DNA from: a virus
Virus record (IMG/VR): IMGVR_UViG_3300017759_000044
Location: 1-29,300 of that record
Length of the DNA stretch: 29,300 nucleotides
Reading direction: 5' to 3' (one strand)
Below the pieces are notes generated by a model. The model worked only from the letters and a program-made list of their open reading frames with translations, was not told the DNA's origin and searched no databases. A program made the position numbers and the translations under genes. Positions 5,753 to 12,443 of the stretch are shown here, in pieces (position 1 is the stretch's first letter; each line of letters begins with the position of its first letter).

Positions 5753-5969
5753 AAGAAAAAAACAAGATGGTGGTGGATTGATGATGGCTGGCGGGTTTTT
5801 ATGCGGGGTGTTTACTGTTGTTGTTGTCATGTCAGCAATAAGCATCGGCTCGCGCTACGACATTATCGAAGCTGAACGTGCTGAAAGTTTATGCACAGAA
5901 ATGTTAGAGTTACACAAATCCACAGATGGTAGATATGGCTGGCCTAGTTGCAGCCATCTACTATCATAA
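5739..5969 (+). CDS. Small single-pass membrane protein
   Basis: A 76-residue protein with a basic N-terminus (RRDRRKKQ), one hydrophobic segment (LMMAGGFLCGVFTVVVVMSA, residues about 15-34) and a C-terminal part with two cysteines that would lie in the periplasm by the positive-inside rule. ATG at 5739 is preferred over the GTG one codon earlier because AGAGGAG is well placed upstream. It overlaps the previous gene by exactly 14 nt. Size and topology fit a holin- or spanin-like or superinfection protein, but no family is recognised and the endolysin is far away in another operon. Confidence 0.65.
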   Translation: MRRDRRKKQDGGGLMMAGGFLCGVFTVVVVMSAISIGSRYDIIEAERAESLCTEMLELHKSTDGRYGWPSCSHLLS

Positions 5970-5983
5970 CTTAGGAGTAAGCT

Positions 5984-6460
5984 ATGAAACTTGAGGATGT
6001 CTTAGACCCATTATCGTGTGCAGGCTTGGTACACGAGGGCTATGCTGGATTTACTGAAAACAACGAATTTTTCTTAAACCTACGAATGTTTTACGACAAA
6101 AAACATTCTTGGCTTGAGGTTCCTATACACCTACTTGCGATGATGAAATTGCTGCCAAACGATTTCTCAAAGTATTGCTATATCGACAGAGAAAAATCTC
6201 GACTGTATTTAGACGAAGATGTTGATGTTGGCATGTTTATGAAAGCGTGTTATGACTGGCCGAAAAATATAAACAGAGGAATCAATATGTCAAAAGCTAT
6301 GGAATTCTTGGGAGATGACGCAATCGCAGAATGGAATACGATTAAGGATTGTAAATTAGTTGGAGAATCTCTCGTTGATTCTATCCAATTTAAAACAAAT
6401 TCAGAAACCGATTTCATCAAAGATTTTGCCAAGAACGATAAAGGCCAGTCTATCCATTAG
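5984..6460 (+). CDS. Hypothetical protein, last gene of the left operon
   Basis: A 158-residue protein with no recognised family and no obvious motif. The sequence is mixed alpha/beta and mildly acidic, with aromatic-rich NNEFFLNLRMFYDKKHSWLEV near the start (residues about 26-46, quoted as FFLNLRMFYDKKHSW). ATG at 5984 has AGGAG about 7 nt upstream and the gene starts 14 nt after the membrane protein. It ends the rightward operon by overlapping the end of the leftward operon by 11 nt (6450-6460), so the two operons converge with no room for a dedicated terminator. Confidence 0.7.
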   Translation: MKLEDVLDPLSCAGLVHEGYAGFTENNEFFLNLRMFYDKKHSWLEVPIHLLAMMKLLPNDFSKYCYIDREKSRLYLDEDVDVGMFMKACYDWPKNINRGINMSKAMEFLGDDAIAEWNTIKDCKLVGESLVDSIQFKTNSETDFIKDFAKNDKGQSIH

Positions 6461-6845
6461 ACGATAATCTTCTGTCACTAACCAGAACGAGGCACTGGCG
6501 CAGCAGGTTAAGGTTTGTTGCTTCTAACATGTCACTAGCAACAGCATTGACCAAAACACTCGCTGCGTCATGCCCATACTCCTTTCGCACCATCATGAGA
6601 GTTTTTCGCAAAGGCAACATTCCGTTGTAATGATTCTTGTGATCCCCTCCTCCGCATGGCATGCCGTCAAAGTTAATCGCTTTAACGTGAATGCCAGCCT
6701 TTAAACATTGGCCAGCGACATACTCACCAGCCATATGCTCGCGCACTCCGATAACTTTTAAATCGAGCAGCGAATCAAGCAGCGTCTGATTCTTCACTCG
6801 CGCTACAGGTATCAGCCCACCATCAATGACAATTTCCCTATTCAA
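6450..6845 (-). CDS. Hypothetical protein, coupled to primase-helicase
   Basis: About 131 residues, unknown function. A glycine/histidine-rich motif (DGMPCGGGDHKNHYNG) follows a helical region and suggests a metal- or nucleotide-binding site, but no family is recognised. The most likely start is a TTG at 6845, whose sequence TTGA overlaps the TGA stop of the primase gene by 4 nt, a typical translational-coupling arrangement. A TTG 24 nt earlier is also open but lies deeper inside the primase gene. It is the last gene of the leftward replication operon and converges with the left operon. A role in DNA replication or nucleotide handling is inferred only from position. Confidence 0.65.
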   Translation of the reverse strand: MNREIVIDGGLIPVARVKNQTLLDSLLDLKVIGVREHMAGEYVAGQCLKAGIHVKAINFDGMPCGGGDHKNHYNGMLPLRKTLMMVRKEYGHDAASVLVNAVASDMLEATNLNLLRQCLVLVSDRRLSSNG

Positions 6846-8572
6846 AAATCTACATCCATATCTGTCCAATGCTTTTGATTTACATGAGCTGACTGAGGTG
6901 GCTTGTAATCTGAATATCTTCCTGTTGACTTGTCATATGTAACTGGCACCGATCCTTGCTTTCCGATCCACTTGAATCGAGATTTCCAGCAATGGACTTC
7001 AGTATCATCGCCCTTTCGATGAACAGTTACTCCCAAGTCAGCTTTAGCAAACCATGCTGCCGATCCTGAGATAGACATGCCTGTCGGTATTGGCATGCTG
7101 CCATCTTCACGAGGATACATTTTGGCTGGATGCGCGACAAACCAGACATGAACGCCATGCGCTTTAGCGAATGCAGTAACTTTAGTAAGCATTGATGAGA
7201 TGCTCTGAGACTCGTCAGAATTCGGATTTTTTTCGATGTAATTATAAGGATCAATGACCAAGCCCCTTACACCCAAACGCATGACCGCTTGCTTGGCTCG
7301 ATCAATTATTGAGTCGATAGTGCTGACAACGCCATCGCGAGCGTCAAGAAAAACAAAATGCTTATCAACGAAGTCACTCGCATGGGACAGCTCTTGATCA
7401 GTCATGCGTTGACCATCGCCTTCAAAAAATGCTTTACCTATAATTTTTTCAGATAGCTTTGCAATATGAAAATGAGGAGGATTCTCAAACGAAGCAACGG
7501 CAAACTTCCACGAACAACGTTGAGCAAGATTGACCATGAGCTGATCGACAAACTCAGATTTACCTGAGCTAGGCACTCCTGTGACCACAGATAACTGACC
7601 TTCTGCTATTGTGAACAAGTCATCAACAGAGGCAAGCCCCGTAGATTCTCCAGCACCAACTCCTTTTTTGTATATTTCATGAACATCGGCTATGTAAGAT
7701 TTTGCCGAGTAAACACCTTTAAGCGGCAGAGGTTGTGACTTACTAACAACATCTTGCAATGCCTGAGCGCCGTGTTTAGAAATTATATCATTCGCATCCT
7801 TGCAGTCGTTTGGATATTGAATCGCCCAGCATTTTGCTCTTCCGATCCGACGCGCAATTTCCTCAGCCAAAGCATGACCAGCCTTATCGTTATCGGTAGC
7901 CAGAATGATCTTGTCACAACGCTCAATAATTTCTCTCGCTTCCCAGATATAGGAAAACTTATTATCGTCTTCAGGCGAGAATGATTTACCGCTAACAACT
8001 TGTGGCGCTCCATTAGGGCAACTAACGGCAGGAATGCCAGCCGAAGCAAGAGCAAGAGCATCGCATTCACCTTCAACAATTATTAATTCTTTTGCGTCAT
8101 GAGGTATAAGCTCAATACCGTAAAACTGTCGGGCTGCTCCCTCTTGTGTAAATGCTTTTTGATTTATAGCTCGCCATTTTATTGCGCTCGGCTGTGACTG
8201 ATCACCATAAACAAATCCAACAGCATCAAGCTCGCCATGACCATTGAAATATCTTTTACCAGAAATTACAGGCAAATCAATATCTTGCGACCATAGAATC
8301 CCACGAGAGTTAAAGAAATTTGTTATTGATAACTGGTCAACAGTAGCGCGAGGTTGTATTCGCGTCACATTCGACTCCTTATGAAAGTATTCTTTTTTAC
8401 GGAATAATGAACCGCTCTCGCCACAATGATGACAAAAGTACAGTTTTGATCCGTCATTATTGACGGTTACGGAAAGCGTTTTTTCGTGTTTCTTTTTTCT
8501 GTCGCCACTGCATGCTGGACACGCGATACGACAGCTATCGACTACCGCCGATAACGACTCCTCAATTTGCAT
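6842..8572 (-). CDS. Phage DNA primase-helicase (T7 gp4/Twinkle-like)
   Basis: A 576-residue bifunctional replication protein. An N-terminal zinc ribbon has Cys18, Cys21, Cys47 and Cys50 (CPAC and CHHC) for template recognition by the primase. A TOPRIM domain follows, with VEGECDALAL (about residue 165) and ATDNDKAGH (about 225), the acidic metal-binding positions of primer synthesis. The C-terminal RecA/DnaB-like helicase has Walker A GVPSSGKS (about 333-340) and Walker B GLVIDPYN (about 440). Length is normal for gp4-type proteins. It would unwind DNA and lay primers at the fork for a DNA polymerase encoded outside this window. It lies downstream of RusA in the same leftward operon. Confidence 0.92.
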   Translation of the reverse strand: MQIEESLSAVVDSCRIACPACSGDRKKKHEKTLSVTVNNDGSKLYFCHHCGESGSLFRKKEYFHKESNVTRIQPRATVDQLSITNFFNSRGILWSQDIDLPVISGKRYFNGHGELDAVGFVYGDQSQPSAIKWRAINQKAFTQEGAARQFYGIELIPHDAKELIIVEGECDALALASAGIPAVSCPNGAPQVVSGKSFSPEDDNKFSYIWEAREIIERCDKIILATDNDKAGHALAEEIARRIGRAKCWAIQYPNDCKDANDIISKHGAQALQDVVSKSQPLPLKGVYSAKSYIADVHEIYKKGVGAGESTGLASVDDLFTIAEGQLSVVTGVPSSGKSEFVDQLMVNLAQRCSWKFAVASFENPPHFHIAKLSEKIIGKAFFEGDGQRMTDQELSHASDFVDKHFVFLDARDGVVSTIDSIIDRAKQAVMRLGVRGLVIDPYNYIEKNPNSDESQSISSMLTKVTAFAKAHGVHVWFVAHPAKMYPREDGSMPIPTGMSISGSAAWFAKADLGVTVHRKGDDTEVHCWKSRFKWIGKQGSVPVTYDKSTGRYSDYKPPQSAHVNQKHWTDMDVDF

Positions 8573-8591
8573 AGTATGACCCTGTTGATTT

Positions 8592-8885
8592 TTAGACCCC
8601 TAACTGCTCCAGCAGTTTATTTATTATCGCTCTCTTTTGAACATTCTTTAATTCAATAGTCAGTGCGACTGTTTTTAAAATATAATTGTAACCTATTTCT
8701 AGCTCATCGCAGTCCTCTTTAAATTGTTTTGATAAAAAATATCTATGCGCATTCTTCCGTAGTTTTGCTTTGTTCGATGCGAGGTCGCACAAGGCAAGCC
8801 TAACTATTTTTTTTAATAACTCAGTCCGTGGCCCAGACGTAAATAATACTTCGGGGATTTTCTCTATCGAGGGCGTGGTAGACAT
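8592..8885 (-). CDS. Hypothetical helical protein
   Basis: A 97-residue basic, helical protein (LLKKIVRLALCDLASNKAKL, then a second helical half TVALTIELKNVQKRAIINKLL) without a recognised family. The ATG at 8885 lies 65 nt inside the RusA gene, but an excellent AAGGAGAA ribosome-binding site stands 2-8 nt upstream, so the long overlap is probably real. It is sandwiched between RusA and the primase-helicase, which suggests an accessory role in replication or recombination; this is inference only. Confidence 0.65.
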   Translation of the reverse strand: MSTTPSIEKIPEVLFTSGPRTELLKKIVRLALCDLASNKAKLRKNAHRYFLSKQFKEDCDELEIGYNYILKTVALTIELKNVQKRAIINKLLEQLGV

Positions 8886-9183
8886 GCTTCTCCTTTACTT
8901 GTCTGTCGTTTTTGTATATGAGTCCTTGCATACAATCAAGAATTACTGACTCATCGAGATCAGGTCTTCTGCTGGCGTAATAAATAGTAATATGCACAGC
9001 AAGATCGCCTTCTAAAAACTCAGGTAGTTTTTGTACCTGTTTTTCAAAATTTTTAACATAATCTCTAGCTTTCTGACTCTTAATTATTGCTGGCTTCTTA
9101 CCGAACATAACAATTTTACGTGAGTTAGCCTTGCTTGCTGGCTCACCAATAACTTCTATAAATGTTGCTTTGTCTGGAATCAT
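8821..9183 (-). CDS. rusA: RusA-family Holliday junction resolvase
   Basis: A 120-residue RusA-type endonuclease, which cuts four-way junctions formed during phage replication and recombination so that branched DNA can be packaged. It has the family's opening strand with a GEP motif (residues 13-15). The diagnostic block RPDLDESVILDCMQGLIY is followed by KNDRQV, giving Asp75, Asp77 and Asp93 as the likely metal-binding residues corresponding to the catalytic aspartates of E. coli RusA. Length matches the family. It is the first gene of the leftward replication operon and is divergent from the recombination operon, separated by only 49 nt that must hold both promoters or lie downstream of them. 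Confidence 0.9.
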   Translation of the reverse strand: MIPDKATFIEVIGEPASKANSRKIVMFGKKPAIIKSQKARDYVKNFEKQVQKLPEFLEGDLAVHITIYYASRRPDLDESVILDCMQGLIYKNDRQVKEKHVYHALDRENPRSIIYVWATD

Positions 9184-9232
9184 GTATTAATATCGCTATT
9201 CGTTTTACGCAAGTTATCACAGGAGATATATT

Positions 9233-9592
9233 ATGTCACGTATTGGTGATTACATTATTGAAAAAGAAGAAAGCGGGGAGCTTGAACAAGATTTGAATCC
9301 ACCGGAGCTTGATATTCCTGAGTCCACTGGCATTGAAATTGATGATTCTGTGCCTATTCCAAGTCATTTGGTCGAGCGCAGTAATCTCAATTCTAAATTT
9401 GGTCATTTGCCTTTTGAAAAAATGGATACTGGTAATTCCTTCGCTCTTGAGGGACTGACTGAGAAAGAGTTCACAGCGCTTCGTGCGCGAGTTAGCAGAG
9501 CTAATAAAAGGGAGATAGGAAATTTTGCGTTACAAACCGTCAATAAGCACGACGATGGAGCGGTTGACGCAAGAGTTTTCCGAATAGAGTAA
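9233..9592 (+). CDS. Hypothetical protein with small C-terminal phage domain
   Basis: A 119-residue protein. The first half is acidic and probably disordered (EKEESGELEQDLNPPELDIP). The second half (FEKMDTGNSFALEGL, then RARVSRANKREIGNFALQTV, ending VDARVFRIE) resembles a small domain I have seen repeatedly in phage and plasmid proteins of unknown function, with a GxSF-type turn, a basic helix and a final VxRI strand. ATG at 9233 is preceded by AGGAGA. It opens the rightward recombination operon, and its TAA stop overlaps the nuclease ATG by one base (TAATG). Confidence 0.7.
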   Translation: MSRIGDYIIEKEESGELEQDLNPPELDIPESTGIEIDDSVPIPSHLVERSNLNSKFGHLPFEKMDTGNSFALEGLTEKEFTALRARVSRANKREIGNFALQTVNKHDDGAVDARVFRIE

Positions 9593-10467
9593 TGTTTACT
9601 AATATTTATAATTTGCCTGATCCAGTCGTTGCAGCGCTGTCAGATGACAAGTACGACAGTGGACATGTCAATAGCAGCGTTACGACGCTCATAGACTCGC
9701 CACAGGTTAAAATACTTTCCCGAAAGCATAAGGATGACATTTCTATTGATGTCTCTGAACGCCTCTGGTCAGTGCTTGGGACCGCCGTACACACGATGTT
9801 TGAAGACTATGCTACTGGAGACTATCTCAGTGAAGAAAGATTATTTACTGAGATAAATGGTTGGAAAATATCTGGCGCTATAGATATACAGAAAGCAGAG
9901 GCAGATGGATCGGTAACAATACTTGACTATAAGTGTACTAGCGTTTGGTCGGTGATATTTGGCAAGAAATCTTGGGAACAACAGCTTAACTTCTATGCTT
10001 ATCTTGTCAATGCATGCAAAGGGACCGAAGTTAACAAGCTTCAAATTCTTGCTGTGCTACGAGATTGGAAACAATCCGAGGCAGAATTCAAGCCAGATTA
10101 TCCCAAGCAGCCAATCGTTAAGATCGACATACCCTTATGGACGACAAGTCAGCAGAAACAATTTGTCGAAGCACGGGTTGCGCTGCATCAGCAAGCCGAA
10201 TGGGATTATCTTAACGGAAACACCATTTCAAAATGCAGTGATGAAGAAAGGTGGGTAAGACCAACCAAATTTGCTGTCATGAAGAAGGGGAGAAAGCGAG
10301 CCATTAAACTTCACGATGATGAGCATGACGCTCAAACGCATAGTGAAACGCTTGGGAAAGATCATTTTATAGAAACTAGAACAGGTCAGGCTATGCGGTG
10401 TGAGAAGTATTGTCCAGCAGCAATATTCTGTCCTCAATATCAAGGGAGCTTAAATGAACGAAACTGA
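9592..10467 (+). CDS. PD-(D/E)XK exonuclease with C-terminal cysteine cluster
   Basis: A 291-residue nuclease of the PD-(D/E)XK superfamily, Cas4/AddB/RecB-like. The core shows a GTAVHTMFEDY helix (residues 63-73), SGAIDI with Asp98, ILDYKC with Asp112 and Lys114, then WEQQLNFYAYL supplying the Gln/Tyr of motif IV. The C-terminus has Cys270, Cys274 and Cys280 (C-x3-C-x5-C). With an earlier cysteine (in ISKCSDEERW) these could bind an iron-sulfur cluster as in Cas4 and AddB. It is likely the strand-resecting partner of the ERF annealing protein two genes downstream. The start ATG overlaps the previous stop by one base. Confidence 0.85.
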   Translation: MFTNIYNLPDPVVAALSDDKYDSGHVNSSVTTLIDSPQVKILSRKHKDDISIDVSERLWSVLGTAVHTMFEDYATGDYLSEERLFTEINGWKISGAIDIQKAEADGSVTILDYKCTSVWSVIFGKKSWEQQLNFYAYLVNACKGTEVNKLQILAVLRDWKQSEAEFKPDYPKQPIVKIDIPLWTTSQQKQFVEARVALHQQAEWDYLNGNTISKCSDEERWVRPTKFAVMKKGRKRAIKLHDDEHDAQTHSETLGKDHFIETRTGQAMRCEKYCPAAIFCPQYQGSLNERN

Positions 10468-10684
10468 AATTATAGCAAAGGACAAAGCTGTTATGGGTAA
10501 AACCATCGGCATTGTGAGGGGTCTTAAAGGCAAGACAAGTATAGAAATGCAATTTTCTAGTGAGTCAGTGATATTTAAACCAGCAGAAGGTCAGCAGTTT
10601 AAGATTGATAACGCGCTGTTTAACTCATTGGATACCTTGGAAATCGTAAAAATCATAGAGGGTCACATAAATGGAAGCAACTAA
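10454..10684 (+). CDS. Hypothetical protein in recombination operon
   Basis: A 76-residue protein of mixed alpha/beta pattern (TIGIVRGLKGKTSIEMQF, then FKIDNALFNSLDTLEIVKII) with no recognised family. ATG at 10454 has AGGGAGC upstream. It overlaps the nuclease gene by 14 nt at its start and the ERF gene by 14 nt at its end, so translation of all three is probably coupled. Position between exonuclease and annealase suggests an accessory recombination role, which is not shown by the sequence. Confidence 0.65.
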   Translation: MNETEIIAKDKAVMGKTIGIVRGLKGKTSIEMQFSSESVIFKPAEGQQFKIDNALFNSLDTLEIVKIIEGHINGSN

Positions 10685-11252
10685 AGAGTTTAAAAAGGCA
10701 TGGTCTGAACAGAGAAAAAAGATCAAATGCCCTGAAAAGGGAGCTACGAATCCACACTTTAAATCTAAATATCGGAGCTGGGAAGTTACTGAGAAAGCTT
10801 TAAAGGATGCTGAGGTGGATTTTTATTTTGAATCACACAATAACGCAGATCAGGCTGGCGTTACTTGGTGGGTAATCCTTAATGACGAGGAAGCAGCAGT
10901 AGCTACATGCATGATCGACAAAGCTAAGCGTGATCCGCAGGCAACTGGCGGTTGCTACACATACGCTATGCGGTATGTTGTTCAGGTTCATCTTGGGTGG
11001 GGAATGCCAGACCTTGATGACGACGGCAACGAAGCAAGTGGCATATTGAACGAAGAGCAAGAGGTGGATTTGCTGGGTCAAGCATTTAGCATTCAAAAAA
11101 CATTGGCAGGCTTACAGAGTTGTTGGACAGAAAACGGCGATGTAATAAACCGAATGCATCAAAGCAATCAGAAAATGTACGAGAAGATCGTATCTTTATA
11201 TCAAAAAGCGCAAGCAAACATAAATAAGGAGATAGAAAATGCAGGACAATAA
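10671..11252 (+). CDS. erf: ERF-family single-strand annealing protein
   Basis: A 193-residue ERF-type recombinase, which anneals complementary single strands during phage recombination and genome end processing. Family landmarks in order are NPHFKSKYRSWE near the N-terminus, a beta-rich middle, DPQATGGCYTYAMRYVV (the conserved Q-xx-G-xx-TYA-RY motif) and DLDDDGNEA. The C-terminus is helical and variable, as usual. It is likely paired with the PD-(D/E)XK nuclease upstream and the SSB-like protein downstream. The start ATG has GAGGG upstream, and the gene overlaps both neighbours by exactly 14 nt. Confidence 0.88.
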   Translation: MEATKEFKKAWSEQRKKIKCPEKGATNPHFKSKYRSWEVTEKALKDAEVDFYFESHNNADQAGVTWWVILNDEEAAVATCMIDKAKRDPQATGGCYTYAMRYVVQVHLGWGMPDLDDDGNEASGILNEEQEVDLLGQAFSIQKTLAGLQSCWTENGDVINRMHQSNQKMYEKIVSLYQKAQANINKEIENAGQ

Positions 11253-11643
11253 AAAACCAAAAGATTACCCAGCACACACAAGCGGTGGGTTATGGAGTCA
11301 ACAAAAAACTAATCAGGGCCAACCTGACATGAAGGGTAAAATTGAAATAACCCAACACCAAATGCAACAACTGGTGCAAATGGGTAAGATGGGGCAAGAG
11401 CCTTCTTTGCAAATTGCTGCATGGTCAAAGCAAAGTCAGTCTGGCAGTAACTGGTTGTCAATTGATGCTGATGTTTATGTGAAGGACGGCGGCATAGTGT
11501 CTGCTTCTCCTGAGGTGTCAGCACCAGCTCCAGCCTACACACCTCCGCCAGCAGCGCCTCAAGCAACTGCTCAAACACCACCACCTTCACAGCCTATGGC
11601 TCCACCGACTTTTCCTGACTTCGATACTGATGTCCCTTTTTAA
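11239..11643 (+). CDS. Putative SSB-like protein with acidic DxDVPF tip
   Basis: A 134-residue protein built like a single-strand DNA-binding protein without clear sequence similarity to bacterial SSB. It has a compact N-terminal domain (WSQQKTNQGQPDMKGKIEIT to LSIDADVYVKDGG, residues about 18-85), then a Pro/Ala/Thr/Gln-rich disordered linker, then an acidic tip ending DFDTDVPF, almost identical in style to the SSB C-terminal DFDDDIPF that recruits repair proteins. Its place right after ERF supports the idea. ATG at 11239 follows AAGGAGA and overlaps ERF by 14 nt. The N-terminal fold remains unidentified, so this is an inference. Confidence 0.7.
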   Translation: MQDNKKPKDYPAHTSGGLWSQQKTNQGQPDMKGKIEITQHQMQQLVQMGKMGQEPSLQIAAWSKQSQSGSNWLSIDADVYVKDGGIVSASPEVSAPAPAYTPPPAAPQATAQTPPPSQPMAPPTFPDFDTDVPF

Positions 11644-11962
11644 GGATAAGCCAATCCGTAGCAAGAAACTCCTCTCCTCTGCGAGAGGAGAGTCTTGCGT
11701 AAACTGTGGAGCAAGGGATGATACTGTTGTCGCTGCACATTATCAGGGGCTACGCTCACTATCTTACGGAAAAGGTAAAAGCCAGAAGCCACACGACATA
11801 TTGGTAGCCGATCTTTGTCATAAATGTCATACCGCTTTCGATCAGTATAATTATGGCGAAGGCGATAATTTTCAAAAGAAGATTGATAGGTCTGAGCAGT
11901 TTCAGCATGCCATCTTACTTACAATCATTAGAAGAATACGAGAAGGGGTTATTAAGTTTTGA
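11630..11962 (+). CDS. YbcO-like (DUF1364) HNH-type nuclease
   Basis: A 110-residue protein matching the DUF1364/YbcO family of lambdoid prophages. It has SARGESCVNC (Cys23, Cys26), VVAAHYQGLR with His37, DILVADLCHKCH (Cys63, Cys66), and the closing IREGVIKF that mirrors YbcO's C-terminus. The two CxxC pairs would hold a zinc ion framing a beta-beta-alpha-metal nuclease site. YbcO sits in recombination modules next to RusA-type genes, consistent with this operon. ATG at 11630 overlaps the SSB-like gene by 14 nt. Confidence 0.8.
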   Translation: MSLFKDKPIRSKKLLSSARGESCVNCGARDDTVVAAHYQGLRSLSYGKGKSQKPHDILVADLCHKCHTAFDQYNYGEGDNFQKKIDRSEQFQHAILLTIIRRIREGVIKF

Positions 11963-12387
11963 AAATATTTTTAGGGTCACATCACGACAAAGAGCAGCTG
12001 CATAAGCTGCTTTTTTTTCTTTCAGAATTACTTCCAGCGAGGGTGGAAGATATACGATCCGCTGCTGCTGACATGTCACATGGAGCAACGTTAGAAATCA
12101 AACCACACAAAACTAATCGCTCAAGACCGCAAGAAAATTACTACAGAAAATGGTCACGAGAATTTGGCAAGCACGTTGGTCTTACTCCTAATGAGATGCA
12201 TGATGAAATTCTTTGCATTCATTTTGGCACTGAGGATATTGAAACCCCATTCGGAATAAAACGCAGACCAGTGCAACGTAGCAATGGCAGCAATAAGCAA
12301 GAATACGCAGAGCTTATTAATACGCTCATACGAGTTGCATCAGAGATGGGATATCAGATTCCTGAACCTAGACATGATGACGCTTGA
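11959..12387 (+). CDS. NinB-like recombination-operon protein, unknown function
   Basis: A 142-residue protein. The central motif RSRPQENYYRKWSREFGKHV followed by MHDEILCIHFGTE recalls the RSLxQN...W segment of NinB-type proteins and is common in phage recombination clusters, but assignment is tentative. The likely start is a TTG at 11959 overlapping the previous TGA by 4 nt (TTGA). The alternative ATG at 12073 would give 104 residues and leave a terminator hairpin (11993-12018) in untranslated sequence, but has no ribosome-binding site. It is the last gene before the promoter at 12384. Confidence 0.6.
   Translation: MKIFLGSHHDKEQLHKLLFFLSELLPARVEDIRSAAADMSHGATLEIKPHKTNRSRPQENYYRKWSREFGKHVGLTPNEMHDEILCIHFGTEDIETPFGIKRRPVQRSNGSNKQEYAELINTLIRVASEMGYQIPEPRHDDA
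11993..12018 (+). terminator. Intrinsic terminator inside a coding frame
   Basis: AGCAGCT (11993-11999) pairs perfectly with AGCTGCT (12005-12011) around a 5-nt loop, followed by a T-run (12012-12018). This is the textbook layout of a rho-independent terminator, on the plus strand, 30 nt after the YbcO-like stop. It lies within the first codons of the TTG-started frame, so it could attenuate transcription into that gene. Confidence 0.65.
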
Positions 12388-12412
12388 CATATTACTTATG
12401 ATTTTATAAAAT
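12384..12412 (+). promoter_or_regulatory. Strong sigma-70-type promoter
   Basis: Consensus TTGACA (12384-12389), 17-bp spacer, then TAAAAT (12407-12412, five of six matches to the -10). It overlaps the last codon and stop of the NinB-like gene and reads into the gene at 12444, with transcription expected near 12419. It is the best promoter match found in the window and follows the terminator at 11993, so the last three plus-strand genes probably form a separate unit. Confidence 0.7.
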
Positions 12413-12443
12413 TGATATTCTATGAACACTAAAGGATAAAATC

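Noticed and set aside
9130-9232. Promoters for the divergent RusA and recombination operons
   Set aside because: Only weak matches were found (TTGCTG-16-TATAAA and TTGCTT-17-TAATAT); not good enough to annotate.
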